This document shows positions 1-11,433 of a DNA stretch of 64,000 nt, piece by piece. Every line of letters begins with the position of its first letter. Positions within the stretch are counted from its first letter, which is position 1. Origin of the DNA: Smallanthus sonchifolius (lineage: Eukaryota > Streptophyta > Magnoliopsida > Asterales > Asteraceae); the NCBI GenBank assembly GCA_023525975.1, contig CM042044.1, positions 6,868,501 through 6,932,500 of the forward strand, given 5' to 3'. The position numbers were made by a program, and so were the translations under genes. The notes under the pieces are model-generated. The model was given only the letters and a program-made list of their open reading frames with translations. It ran no database searches and was not told where the DNA came from.

Positions 1-2276
1 TTGTTAGATTCTGATAGATATTTTATTTGTATCTTCAGGAACTTTTTTTCATTTGCTAATTTTCGATCTTCGAATATCTATCAACTTTATTATATATTTT
101 TTGATTATATCCGGTAAGACTATTTTAGGACCTCAAAATCTAGCATCATTCAAATTCAAGATTCTAATTAACGGTTTCATGACTTCAGCTATATAAATAA
201 GTTTAGTTTATATTGTTATAACAATGTTTGGATAATTTTTTATTTGGTTTTAAATATTTTTTTCTTGTAAAAGCATGTCATTTCAAAAGTTTGAAAAGTA
301 AAGTGTTTTTTAACAAGAACTAGAATCATACCCCGCGCGTTGCGGCGGGTGGCGCGTTATGACAATGTGGTTACGATCGAACCGAAACGTAGGTAGAAAT
401 AAGCACTTCAGTTTTTTCCGGGAATGCTATAGTGTAAAGACAATTCTAAGTCTTCAATACCCCTTTGAGTGTTGTTAATAGTTATTTTGGAGCACGAGTA
501 GGGAGACACTACATTAAATTGGCATAGATAGTTTTCAGGTACATTCGCGTTTAAGTTTATGCCTAGTTAATTTAAGTTTATGTCTAGTTAATTATTATTA
601 TTATTAGTATTATTATTTTTAGGAATTAAACCGAAAAAGTATGGTGATTACCAACACGTTACGACCTGCCTCGCGCGTTCCGCAAAGTGAAAAAAAAAGT
701 AGAAGAAAACTAAAAAAGGGTTACGGCAAAGTTGACAAAAAAAATTATATTGTCGGGGATCGAACCCAGCTGTGGTGCGTGGAGTGAAGATGAAATAACC
801 AAGGTCTCTAGCTCTACTTTAGTTTAGTTTTTTAATTCAATTGTATTAATATAGAAACAATTCTGGAAAAAACAAAATTGAGTGCTAAAGACACTTGTAC
901 CAAGTGCATTAAAAGTTATACGATCTCTACATTAACTTCCTCTTACAATGAAAAGTTACCTTTTAATATTATTTAAATTTGTAAAAACTTTGATAATAAT
1001 ATTAAAGTAAGAAATCATGAACTAAAAGAATCGATAGTAATCTGGATAAATTAATGATAATAATAAAATAATAGTATATCTTAAAAAAGAATGTGTTAAA
1101 TTTTAAAATTAATGAGTTTAACTAAAATAATAAGTATCTAAACTAAGAGATTAGATTATATTTAAAAATAATTTAAAATAATTTAAAGTTTTGATTTGAT
1201 ACAAAGATATTAAAGAAACAACAAGAAACATGGTTTAAACCATTGGTGTGAAGGTCAAAGAAAAGTGGATTAACCACTACAATGTATATCACTTTTGATT
1301 TCATTCTACGTTAATTTGTTCATGGTGTCGCTGTCTAAAAACTTAGGGTAGGGTTTCGCTCGGGTTTGAATTTTGCACATTATATTAAAAAGGAATTTCA
1401 TGAGTATCGGGTGACTCCATCACATAAGGGTGGATCCGGCCCTGATTTGAACCATAAATAATATAAATAGCTAAAAGAAGAAGGTATAATGGTTCTCATG
1501 GTTATGAACTTATGATAGAAAATTTCAACCTCTTTGATATGTTCTATTAAATAAACAAAACGTCCATACAAAGTGGCTTTTTTTTAACAACAATTGTGAC
1601 AAAAAAAGGGGTTTCAGGTTGGGTCCGAGGGTTATTTCACCTATAGTCACTTTCTCCTGAATATGATGGAGATGAATGTGTGTGTCAGTGGTCCATTATT
1701 GATCCAAATTACTGTTAAAAAAAGCGACTCTTTTTGAGCAATTTTGTACATCAAAAATACCACCTCCGACTAAAGGATAGAGTATGAGACGCCAGAGAAT
1801 TATGATATGATTGTGTTAGTTGATTTGACATTTTTACTTTAAACACTAATTAACTCTAAAATCAAAATTATAACAACTTCTTGTTTATTCATACCTTAAG
1901 TGTTTTTTTGCATAAATTTATACGTTTTAGTTTCTTTTAGCTTCCAAATGATTGGAGTTCGGATACGAAAAATATCCCCAAAGTTGGCCATTTGAAGGGA
2001 TCAGCATTTAATTTTCGGTGAATAAATATCTCTAAAAAATATCTAATTTTAGGTTTTCTTTAGGATAATATATTCTTTTTTTTAACGAACTTCATAATCA
2101 TTTTTATCCAAAATCTACTATAAATATATTGTTTTATAACCTTTTCTTTTGGAAAGTAAGCTTTAGCGGTGTACATGTATATGAATAAATTTCTAGTCTT
2201 TTCTAATTAATGTATAAAAAACAAACACTTATCTACAAGTTTAAAAATAGAAAGAATGTCCTTTAATGTATACCAG

Positions 2277-2715
2277 GTTAAAATCACGTGTATTACACGG
2301 GTTAAAAAAATAAAATGTTATATATTTAGTAATAAAAATTTTATATTTTTAAAAATCCGTGTAATACACACGTGTTGAATAAACCAGTATATTACATCGG
2401 TTGAATAAAATATAATGTAAATTGTTAACAAACACATTTGTCAAAATATGTTTTTAAAAAATGTAATTTGTCGTGACAGTTATAAGGTATTTTAAGTTCG
2501 TTTTTAAAACATTTTTTTTCAACTGAGTATTAATTTTTTAATTTAATTGATAAATGTTAGTTCATATTAAGTTCATTTGATTGATGATATAATCACTATT
2601 TATAATTAAATAATAAGTATTCGTAATTAGATTTATTAATATAAATATTATTATTTAATAAAAGAGAGAAATAGAAAATCTAATATTTAATAGGAGAGAG
2701 AGACGGAAAAATAAA
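2277..2715. repeat. Diverged dispersed repeat, copy 1
   Basis: This stretch matches 3630-4020 in order over several hundred bases: a near-palindrome reading cgtgtattacacggg, a second such block, an AAAATATGTTTTTAAAAAATG segment, a run of T, and a purine-rich ggagagagagacg end. The copies are clearly diverged, so the family is old. It has no coding capacity. It could be a MITE or a decayed LTR piece; the class is not resolved. Confidence 0.5.
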
Positions 2716-3629
2716 GATGAGGAGTAACCAGAGAGTAACATGTGTCCTGAAGAGATTTTCATTTATTAGAGTAGTAAGATACCTTGAGCGTGTAAACTCG
2801 GGGTATTTTAGGAAAGATATCAGGCTAGAATGATTTCAAATGGTGTCGTCTTCTTCTTTCCAATCCTATTTAGGGTTTTCTTTATTGTGGAATGAAGACA
2901 AAAGTTTCAAAAAGATGATTGCAGATAAAGTATGAACGAAATTGTATGTGTATGTTAGAAAGATTGATGGAAGCATGCAAAAGATAGAGGAGGTGTGGCA
3001 ACGTTGAGTTAGATTCATGACTTGAAACCTAACAAAAATTAATTTTAAGTAGTCATTCATTCGTGGAATATTTTGAAATTGGAATTTAATGTATCGTTTG
3101 AAAATTAATAACGTGTTTGATTTGTACATTTGTTAATGAAATTGAAATGTAAAAATAACAAAAATGATAAAATTAACAAAATATAAAACAAAGATCGAAA
3201 CTCAAATATCTTTAAAAAATGTTAAATAAAAACAAAAAAAACGGCTAAGGTTATTATGTAAATTATAAACATTGATGTGGTTTCCTTTGAAATTTTGAGG
3301 GATTCTGAATGATTTGGTTAGAAATAACTCCAATTCATTCTTTTTGCCAATCAAACATGCAAATAAATATAATTGAAATTCTAATTCTATTGAATTTTCA
3401 TGAATTTCTGTCAACAAAACAAACCCTAAGATTAGCGGTATACATGGAATGGACTAAAATCGTTAGTTCTTATCATCGATCAGATCGAGTTAGAGAATGC
3501 CAGATTTTTTATGATAGAGTTAGATCCCTCCTTTGTGATATATGATTAGCCCCTCTAGGTCAAAGTTAGCTATTATTGTAAGATTTATTAGCTTAAAATG
3601 CAAGACATCTTTCATTTCATTGTAACTAG

Positions 3630-4020
3630 GTTAGAATCCCGTGTAATACACGAGTAATTTGAATATAATGTTATATAGTTAGAAATAAAAATTGTATTTC
3701 TTTAAAACTTGTTATTACACGGGTTAAATAAACTCGTTTATTATGCGTGTTGAATAAAATGTAATATGTTAACACATACACTCCCCAAAATATGTTTTTA
3801 AAAAATGTACTTTGATGTGACAACTATAAGTTACGTTAAGTTAATTTATAAAACATTTTTTTTTCAACTGTGCATTAATCTTTTTTATGTAATTGATAAA
3901 TGTTAATTTATATTAACTTTATTTGGTTAATAAGTATCCATAAATAGATTTAATATTAAATACTTAAAAAAATATATTAGTTTAATATTATCATTAAATA
4001 GGAGAGAGAGACGTAAAAAC
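3630..4020. repeat. Diverged dispersed repeat, copy 2
   Basis: Second copy of the repeat at 2277-2715, in the same orientation about 1.35 kb away. It has the same cgtgtaatacacg near-palindromes, the same internal AAATATGTTTTTAAAAAATG block and the same ggagagagagacg end. Independent insertion or local duplication would both fit. Confidence 0.5.
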
Positions 4021-4643
4021 ATACAACCAAAACCTTTATTTATTATATAGTATATATCAGAAGAAAAATCTTTGATGTTTTTTTTTATAATCTCTGTCAA
4101 TTTCCTTGTGGCTTAAACTAATCTTTTTGTCCTTGTTTTGAAAATGTATGTTTTAATGAAGTTTTCTTCAAGATCTTTCGTACTAACTCATTTTTATAAA
4201 GCTTTGAACATTTTATAAATGTATATGAATCTTTATAATCATATATACGAGTGAATAATTTATTTTGCAACCACTCTTATTACTCAAGGCATTTAGTGAT
4301 AGTTGACGTTGGTCTTAATTGTGTAACCAAGTTTGGATAAAAGTTAACGGGTAATATGTAATTAGTCTAAAGTATAGTGTTAGTATATTTTATGTATTTA
4401 TTATAAGTCAAGGGGTCTTATATGTCTTTACATAAATTAGAAACCATATTAAGTTTTGTAGGGTTGCGATGCGACGTTTGATAAAAAGTACTTCAATTTT
4501 AGGTTAGGTATATATACGATCATATGTAAACAGAAGAATGTTGGATGTTCATTTGTTTAATTCAACTGATGTTCTAGGGTTCATCCCATCTTCATCTTAT
4601 TCTTTATTATTTATTGATAGGACCACAATTTGACTGGTGTTAC

Positions 4644-4830
4644 ATACTCCCGACCTTTATTTCAATCTCGGCCTCGAGATTTACTAGAACATGTGTAGAT
4701 ATTTCTTTTTCATTTTGGACTCTAGTTCTCTCGTGTACGCAGGTCCACGTTTGGAGTTCCATTTCACCTTGACCAACACCAGTATTTTTTTTTCAATTTC
4801 TTAACATGTTGGTCCTCTATCTACAAAGGT
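4644..4830 (-). pseudogene. Ty3/gypsy polyprotein 3' end and LTR start
   Basis: On the minus strand, roughly 4784 to 4696 reads VKVKWNSKRGPAYTRE followed by a lysine-rich tail and a stop. This is the usual C-terminal end of a plant gypsy polyprotein (the VKVKW..RG motif after the integrase). About 50 bases further on (position 4644 reading left) a TGTAACACC start follows, which is typical for the LTR of these elements. Only the 3' end is present; integrase and reverse transcriptase were not seen to the right. The fragment lies just downstream of the host gene at 5253-10028. Confidence 0.6.
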
Positions 4831-4925
4831 TGTTATACAAATTTTAGCTTTTCTATTACATCTACATCATGTAGAGGCATTACCTGAGATTCATCCCCCA
4901 AACACTTACCCAGGTTTGACACATG

Positions 4926-5146
4926 GGCTTTGGGTTTCCCTTCAGGTGGATTAAGGATTCTTATTGGGTTAAGACGTGGGGTGAACCGAAGGACCAGCTG
5001 ACGGGAGAGTTTCTATCGTGTGATCCGAGTGCTAGCAATGTGAAGAAGAGTTGTCTTACACTTAAAAAGAATCCTTAATCCACCTGAAGAAGAGTTGTCT
5101 TCACATTGTAAGAATCCTTAATCCACCTGAAGGGAAACCCAAAGCC
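4926..5146. repeat. Perfect 38-bp inverted repeat
   Basis: Bases 4926-4963 are exactly the reverse complement of 5109-5146 (38 bp, no mismatch by eye). The spacer between them also holds short direct repeats of part of the same sequence: aagaatccttaatccacctg occurs at about 5068 and again at 5110, with gaagaagagttgtctt beside each. It lies downstream of the minus-strand gene that ends at 5253. The perfect match suggests a recent origin, by foldback or template switching. Confidence 0.85.
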
Positions 5147-5252
5147 GATAATTTATTATTATTATTATTATCAGTGTTACCACTTAAAAAGGTTTTTTAA
5201 ATTCAAAACTATAGAGTTAAAACACACTTTTACAAATATAAGTAGTGGTTTG

Positions 5253-8200
5253 CTAAGAGCATTTTAATCCAATACATATAGGAATAGTTCTTATGGTAGT
5301 TTTTTTAGCCTTACAATGATCTCGAAGTCGGCTTTCATCGATCGTTCCAAGTCCCGTAAGCTTCACCCCATACGCTTCCATTCTACGTATGTCTCGTGGT
5401 ATCGGTGACTGCCACAACCCGTCCCACCATCCGGGAGGAAGAACCGGGGTGAGTGCACACTGATTTGGCTGGCTATGACAACTTAACAGACCCGCAAATC
5501 GGTTCCAAACATGACCCCACCCGACCTGGTTCTGTAAACCCCCACGCAAAAGATTGTTCTGAAAACTGCTGATGAATGAAAAATTCGCAGGACCGCCATG
5601 ATCCTGATCTGAAAAAAAAACTAGATTATCACTGTAATAACATAGTTTTTGTAATCGTATTTAACATAACAATTATTTGAAAAACTTAAGAAACAAAAAA
5701 TAAGGGAAAAGTGTTTGTTGGTCAACCCAACGTGACCTGATCCATTTTGACCTGTTCTTAAAATTCTCAATTTTGACCCAAACCTTTTCACCCACCCGCC
5801 CGCTCATTTTTCCAACTCTAGCACGAACTATAGATAGAATGCTTTCAAAAAATATTGGCGGATTTGATTACCAAGTTGATAACTTGCGGCTAGTGCTGCG
5901 ATAAGTTGTGCATAAGTGGTCCCTACTCGTCTCTGGGCGCCTGTAATTACAGTGTGCGTTGCCCGTGAGGCTAAAAAGAAGTCAACGAAAGCAACCCATC
6001 GAGGCGCGGGCCCCCAGTCTTTCGCTCGAAACTCGACACCTGAGGCTGCAACCGCACTACCACCTGAGATGTTCCCTTTAAACTTCTTGTACTCAAAATG
6101 AAGAACCTAACCATGCATTATTCAGTACTGACAACGAAAATTGACATTTTTAATGTTTGACTAATAAATTATAAAATTGTACCTCGGTAAACTCGTGAAG
6201 TTTCGGCATGAGATCATTAACGAGGGACGGAGTGTCGGAGACCAATACAACACGGGGTTGATGGATTCCCGCTATGGTGGTTTTGATGCAGTTCAAAACC
6301 GCATTGACCGCCCTAACAGACCTATACATATGAGGAGTAAACCGTTACGCAGCGTAAAGTTAAATCAACATTTTGGTGAACCGGAAGGCATATGGTGAAA
6401 GTTTATCACACAACTTAGAGGAGTCAAACAGGTTGGGTTGACCTTAAACACTTTTGAGTTTTGTCTAAAATATTGTTAATAAATAAATAATGTGTCAAAT
6501 ATGATTATTAAAATTATATTATACCAATAATAGCTTTTTTTTGAATAAAATGATTTAGTAAGTTTCATGCATTTGAAATGCATTGTGGGCTAATTTCCTA
6601 TATTAAGTTGCTTTTGAGTTAATTAAACAAATGGCTAATCAAATTGCATGTTTGGCCCCAGAATTGAAAAAATGCAAACTTAGCCCAAACATTTGTAAGT
6701 TGGTTGTACCTTTAGCCTCTGACGGTAACTTTCTGTTAAAAACTAACTACTATTAACGTCATGGGCAAAAGGTGTAACCAACTCACAAATGTTTGGACTA
6801 AGTTTGCAATTTTTCAATCCTAGGGGCCAAACATACAATTTGATCATACCACATGGGCCATTTATGCAATTAACTCTAGATTTTTTCATTTTCCGTGTCC
6901 GACCAACTAAACATATTCAGAAACGACTCATTCATAACTAAATGGGTTAAAAGTGCTACTAATTGTAATATTATGCAAATATCATATAAGTTTTCTAAAT
7001 GGTCATAAAATATCATCATCGTTATCATTATCATTAACATGATTATTAATACTGTAAATTATTGATGTACCTATTCATGAGCATGCGCATATGCACCGCG
7101 AGATGAGGATCTTGACCTCCATTAATAACCGAATCAACGGCTTTTTGAACATTTGGTGAAGGTGATATCATCACTCTTAACAGCTCCCCAACTACATTCG
7201 GTCTAGAACGAAGAACTTCAGTGTTTCCAAATAATGCAGAAGCCGATTTCTTCATTTGAACATGTATATTCTTCAAGAAAAACTGAGCAGCCACAGCATC
7301 AGTGGTACCTTTAAACCTAGTACAACATGTTTTAAAATCACTAAGGGTGATGGGGGCGGGATACTCGAATGAAACCGAGTAGGGAAAATTGTAATCGGGT
7401 AAAGGGGTACACCGCCCCTAACCATTCGAGTAGGTTGCCGAGTAGGGAGCCGTGTAGAATGCCCTAGTTATTTTACTCGGTGATCTCACTCTCTCTCTAC
7501 TCTCTCACTTCTAGTGGACCCGACCACTACCACACACATCTCTCATATTTAAATGTTTTTTTTATAAAAAAAGTGGGTGAGTAAATGAGTATGGTGTTTC
7601 TAATGAAATCTGAGTAAATGAGTAGTTTTGAGGTGGCAGAATACTATTGGGCAGTTTTAGTGAGAAAATGAGTAAATGGGTTAATGGCCCCCATGACCCT
7701 AATATCATTGGTTTATCCAAACATTAAAAACCAACAATCGCGATTTAAATTAAAAAAAATAACAATTTAAACGCGCTTCTAACACCTAAATACCAAGTGC
7801 GATATTTTTCATTTGATCGTAAAGATTACCATATAATCGGTTGCTTCCACTTTCTCCAATTACTGCAAAGAACATTTGTTTCCGAAAGCTTCTCGAAATC
7901 ATCAACCCGTATAATAAGATGTCGCCCGTACTTTCCTACACAATCGTTCTTTTTCCATAAATGTTTCACTTCTCTTAAAGTAAACGAGAAATTTGCATAC
8001 GTTATATAGTCCCCGAACGGATACTTGCCCCTGATAAACACGAATAAAGTAAGCATTTGGTTTTCATTTACAAAAATATGCATGAGCTTGTTAAAGGTGG
8101 CAATTTCAACCCAGTTATGAACGGGTCAACCGGGTAAATTTAAAAATAAATAAAATGGAAACGGGTTAAATAAAACGGGTCAAAAATCACCCAAGTTATA

Positions 8201-10028
8201 TTAAAAGTGTCATAACTTGTTTTATTTCAAAAAACTATAATATCATTATAATTGATATTGTTTTTCTAATCATTTTTAACACATTAATTGAATATAAAAC
8301 CCAAAAATGAAAAAAAGTACTTTGCTTCCCGACCTGACCCGACCCAACCCAACCCATTTTGACCCGTTATAAAAAAGTTGCATTTTAACTTGTTGACCAA
8401 CCTAAACACCATTTGCACTTCTAGAGTTTGTTATAGTTAAAGATTAAGAAAAAGAAAGAACCAATATGCCTCGTTTGACCAATAATGAGTGAACGATTTA
8501 GCATTATGCTAAGCGCCGCAGCTGTTATGATTTTGTACATTTCGTTCCCGAATCCAGCCTCTGAAGCTTTGCCCATTACAAAATTTTGCCTGCAGAACTG
8601 GTCGGGATACAGTAAACGAACCCGTGCTGCTCCTAAATATAAGAATAAGCACATAATATTATTAAGATCAATTACAAATATAAGGTGGAAACATAAAACT
8701 TAAGATTCATATTACCAATCCTTTTGTATGTGTACAACTACAGGGGTAGACAGGAACACAAACATGACAAGAGTTTTCGTGGGTAGACAGGAACATGACC
8801 AGTGAAATTTTATTTATTTTATTTTTTTCATATTAATACTTAAAAATGCAAATGTATATATAAAATAGTTTTTTCTTAAAACGGCTAACCCACACACTTC
8901 TAAACTTAGTGCTAAATTTACACAAATTTCCATAGTGAGACTAGAACACTCAACCACATGGGAAGAACTCCTAAACAATAAACCATGATACAGCTAAGCT
9001 ACAAGTGGTGGAACTTGACTAAATTTGGGGGACCGAAAATAGTACATATAAAAAACCAAAATCTTTTCACCAAATAAAGACTATAAATCCCAAAAATGAT
9101 GTTGGATTTGTGGAACAAATTTGGACTTTTGGTCTCGATTAGGAGAGGCCCAAACACTATAACTAATATGTAATAAACCTAGTGGACCAAAATCAATACT
9201 TTTGAGCAAAAAAGATGGTGGGCTGGCCCCTTAAATATTCCGCCCATGTAAGCTACGCTACAAGCCCTTCGGTGTATAAAAAACAATTACATTTAAGCTA
9301 TAAAACATGATATCAATTTCTGTTTTACCTTTTAAATTTTAGTATAAAATACTCGACCAGTTTAATTTATGACATAAAACCTAACTTTTTTAAAAATTTA
9401 TACAAACAAAGAGTTAAACAGGTTAACCTGCGAACCCTCCAAATCCACCCAACAACACGACCGGTTTAGCTAGACGTGTTCATTGATTCTACCCAAAACT
9501 CACCCATACACGAATTTCATGTTAGGTTTGTCTCGTGTTTTCCAAATCCAGCATCCTAAAAAAATCTTTAAACTTCATTACTGAATCAAAGATACTTTTA
9601 AAAAGGAAAAGAATCCAATTTCATTTCATGGTGAACAGATTAATATCAAGATTTCTTAACTTTTATTTAAAATTAAATCTAGATTAACTAAGCGTTGATT
9701 AAAAAGTCAAAATTGAATCTTGATTGATTTACCTTGAATCGAAATGTCTTCTAATCAATCCACGAACTTTCAAGCTTTCTTTCCATGAATCACCACCGCC
9801 AAAAGGATCAACAGCTTCGTTTCCCATATCCTCCACCGTGGCGCAAGTAGGTGCACGTTTCGCCGAAGTGTTGAGCAGCTCCGGTGGCGGCGGGATGGTG
9901 GTCCCGGATGAGAGATCACCGCCGGTGATGATGGTGAGTAGCAGTAAGCCTAAAAGGGTAAAGATTAAACAAGAAAAAATCAAACTTTTTGGTGAAATGA
10001 GTAGACTTTGATGTCTTCTTAATCTCAT
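5253..10028 (-). CDS. Predicted Golgi membrane protein, fucosyltransferase-like, seven exons
   Basis: Exons (minus): 10028-9733, 8632-8470, 8030-7830, 7316-7071, 6321-6183, 6106-5872, 5608-5253, about 545 residues. Exon 1 has a basic start and one hydrophobic segment (about residues 15-36), as in type II Golgi proteins. Later exons read GFGNEMYKIITAAALSIMLN, NVLCSNWRKW, TTDAVAAQFFLKN, VHMRMLMNRS, RVVLVSDTPS, KDWGPAPRWVAFVDFFLASR, RRVGTTYAQLIAALA and PPGWWDGLWQSPIPRD. I recall these blocks from a conserved plant family (Arabidopsis At3g26950 type) whose function I do not know. The GxGNxxY and HMRM motifs resemble O-fucosyltransferase-type GT-B enzymes; that role is inference. Exons 2-7 join in phase. 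The intron after exon 2 has a GC donor. Exon 1 to exon 2 is one base out of phase with canonical sites, so either that junction is mis-modelled or the copy is damaged. Confidence 0.8.
6616..6886. mobile_element. Foldback MITE in an intron
   Basis: The two halves are long imperfect inverted repeats of about 115 bp (about 6616-6735 and 6763-6886). Shared blocks include gagttaatt at the left tip and aattaactc at the right tip, and gcaaacttag on the left opposite ctaagtttgc on the right. No coding capacity. It sits in the 748-base intron between exons 4 and 5 of the 5253-10028 gene. Confidence 0.65.
7345..7699. mobile_element. Tourist-like MITE with TAA duplication
   Basis: The ends are GGGTGATGGGGGC and GCCCCCATGACCC, a 13-bp terminal inverted repeat with one mismatch. 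Each end is bordered by TAA (7342-7344 and 7700-7702), the 3-bp target duplication of PIF/Harbinger elements. It is 355 bp, non-coding, and lies in the intron between exons 3 and 4 of the 5253-10028 gene. Confidence 0.75.
8096..8405. repeat. Degraded gggtcaaa-rich MITE
   Basis: The left part has ggtggcaatttcaaccc and repeated gggtcaa; the right part has repeated gacccgaccc and cccattttgaccc. Similar units occur at 28129, 28688 and 33905, the best ones ending in ttgccacctcta, which suggests a hAT-type MITE family with taggtggcaa-like ends. This copy has lost clear ends. It lies in the intron between exons 2 and 3 of the upstream gene. Confidence 0.45.
8990..9250. repeat. Interspersed repeat shared with 47.9-48.2 kb
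   Basis: The block from about 9111 to 9212, with gattaggagaggcccaaac and caatacttttgagcaaaaaa, recurs at about 47999-48100 and again at 48140-48232. The left edge has gtggtggaacttgac, like the cagtggcgga start of plant hAT MITEs. No coding content. It lies in the first intron of the 5253-10028 gene. Confidence 0.5.
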
Positions 10029-10169
10029 TTTTTAACTTCAAGAAATCAAATGGAGATGGGATTCAAAGATTAAAATCGAAATAAATTATGAGGTAATAAT
10101 CTGTGGGGTTAGATTTGAATGATTGTGATACCAATGAGTGTAGCGTCTGACGAAGTGGTCGTGTGTACA

Positions 10170-10295
10170 TCGATGACGTGTCAGTGTTTGTCTTTTTTGT
10201 ATGTTATTGGGCCGGCCCATCATGGCCCAAAATAATTTTGCTTTACCCAAAACCATATTTGGTTACTTGTTTTACTCTAGTCCGGCCCATTAGAA
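10170..10295 (-). promoter_or_regulatory. Promoter motifs upstream of the 10028 start
   Basis: Upstream of the minus-strand start there is a cluster of GGCCCA/TGGGCC motifs (about 10209-10216, 10223-10229 and 10282-10287), the Site II element bound by TCP factors in many plant housekeeping promoters. A TGACGTGTCA bZIP-type site lies at 10174-10183. The roles are inferred from motif and position only. Confidence 0.45.
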
Positions 10296-10331
10296 ACTAC
10301 ACATGGTTTTTCATTTTCTATTGTAGTAAAA

Positions 10332-10545
10332 TTAGAGGTGTAAAAAAACACCGGTTTGAAACTTATAAACTGAAATTGGCTTAACCCGAAACAAACCGGT
10401 TAAAACCCCCTATAAAACTAGCTTCAAACCGGTCAAGCTACCCCTCTCAAACCGGTCAAGCTACCCCTCTCAAACCGGTTTTTGACTTTTCTTGACCAAA
10501 AATTGGTTTCAAACCGGTCTGACCGGTTTTAAGAACCGGATGAGT
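10332..10545. mobile_element. AACCGGTT-rich hAT-terminus-like fragment
   Basis: It starts with tagaggtgtaaaaaaacaccgg, close to the tagaggtgcacaaaa end of the complete hAT element at 53078-55949. It then carries at least seven accggt-type motifs and a 25-bp tandem duplication (caagctacccctctcaaaccggt) around 10430-10480. No matching right end was found, so it is probably a solo terminus or a decayed non-autonomous relative. Confidence 0.5.
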
Positions 10546-11433
10546 TCGTAATATTTATTTACCTTTGTATATAGAAATTATAAACTTTTATAATTGTATA
10601 TGGAAGTTATAAACTTTTATAATATAGTTCTAGTTTGTGTGTATATTTTCTTTCAATATAAGCATCCATCCATTTTAATTTATCCTAACATAAATTTAGG
10701 ACAAGTCCCTTGGTAGCGTAACGGTAAGTGCTCTTGGTTTCATTCTTCAGATCATGAGTTCAAATCTTGTTGTTGACAATGGGTTTTTAACATTCCTTCC
10801 TCAAATTTCATTTGCTTTCAAACTCAATCTGTCTCATATCGCCCCTCTAGGTAAACTTTGAAGCCTTACCTCTCTCTAAAGGAAAGCAAACTATGCAACA
10901 ATCTTCTTCAATCCGTCTAAATTGGAACAGTTCATAAACGATCGGTTTATTTACAGGCCTACTTATTTAGGTTGTCAATGACAACTTAAACTTTTCAAAA
11001 AACTTTTAAAAGTAAGTAGGTTAATATGTAACTAACCACCTCTGAAATCTAAACAAAAACTTTCAAAATCAAATTTATATGTTAACTTCTTTCATGTTTA
11101 ATAAACGGGTTTTATTACTCAACTTAAAATTGAATTATTTTTATGTCATATTTATGTCTGCTAAATTGTCACCACACGTACATGTTCAGTATTAGATGCC
11201 ATCACAATACAGTGTTAACATTGGAATTGGAACCGGTAAGTAATAGTGTGATAGAATCATTGTTTATAGCTACAAATATATACTAATAGGAATTATAGCT
11301 ACCAAAAATTTCACCTCTAATCATCTAATAGTTACATTTAAGCCCTTGATGTTTGATTTCATATCTCATTTTAGACCCTTAACTTTTTTATCATCAAAAT
11401 GACCTACTACTGGCACGTGGAAGTATTGATTGG
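10546..11433. other. Intergenic, with a SINE-like unit
   Basis: No protein-coding signal. A tRNA-like promoter pair is present at about 10710-10775 and is listed as a possible SINE. The rest is AT-rich sequence that includes the region downstream of the TPD1-like stop at 11434. Confidence 0.5.
10700..10830 (+). repeat. tRNA-derived SINE candidate
   Basis: An A-box-like TAGCGTAACGG (about 10713-10723) matches the Pol III A-box consensus TRGYNNARNGG at every position. It is followed about 40 bases later by agttcaaatct, a weaker B box (8 of 11 against GGTTCGANTCC). The spacing suits a tRNA-derived SINE. No poly-A tail or target duplication was defined. Confidence 0.45.

Larger units (their letters stand above)
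1..4643. other. Gene-free AT-rich region with old repeats
   Basis: No open frame here looks like a known protein. It holds GC-rich islands at about 330-355 and 655-690 inside AT-rich DNA, which look like ends of old transposons, a B-box-like site near 751-761, and two diverged copies of one repeat (about 2277-2715 and 3630-4020, listed separately). The left part of a minus-strand gypsy LTR should also lie here, running left from 4644, but its far end was not found. Confidence 0.5.

Noticed and set aside
747..850. Minus-strand SINE or tRNA near 751-761 (ggttcgatccc B box)
   Set aside because: B box is good but no acceptable A box at the right distance and no cloverleaf could be folded.
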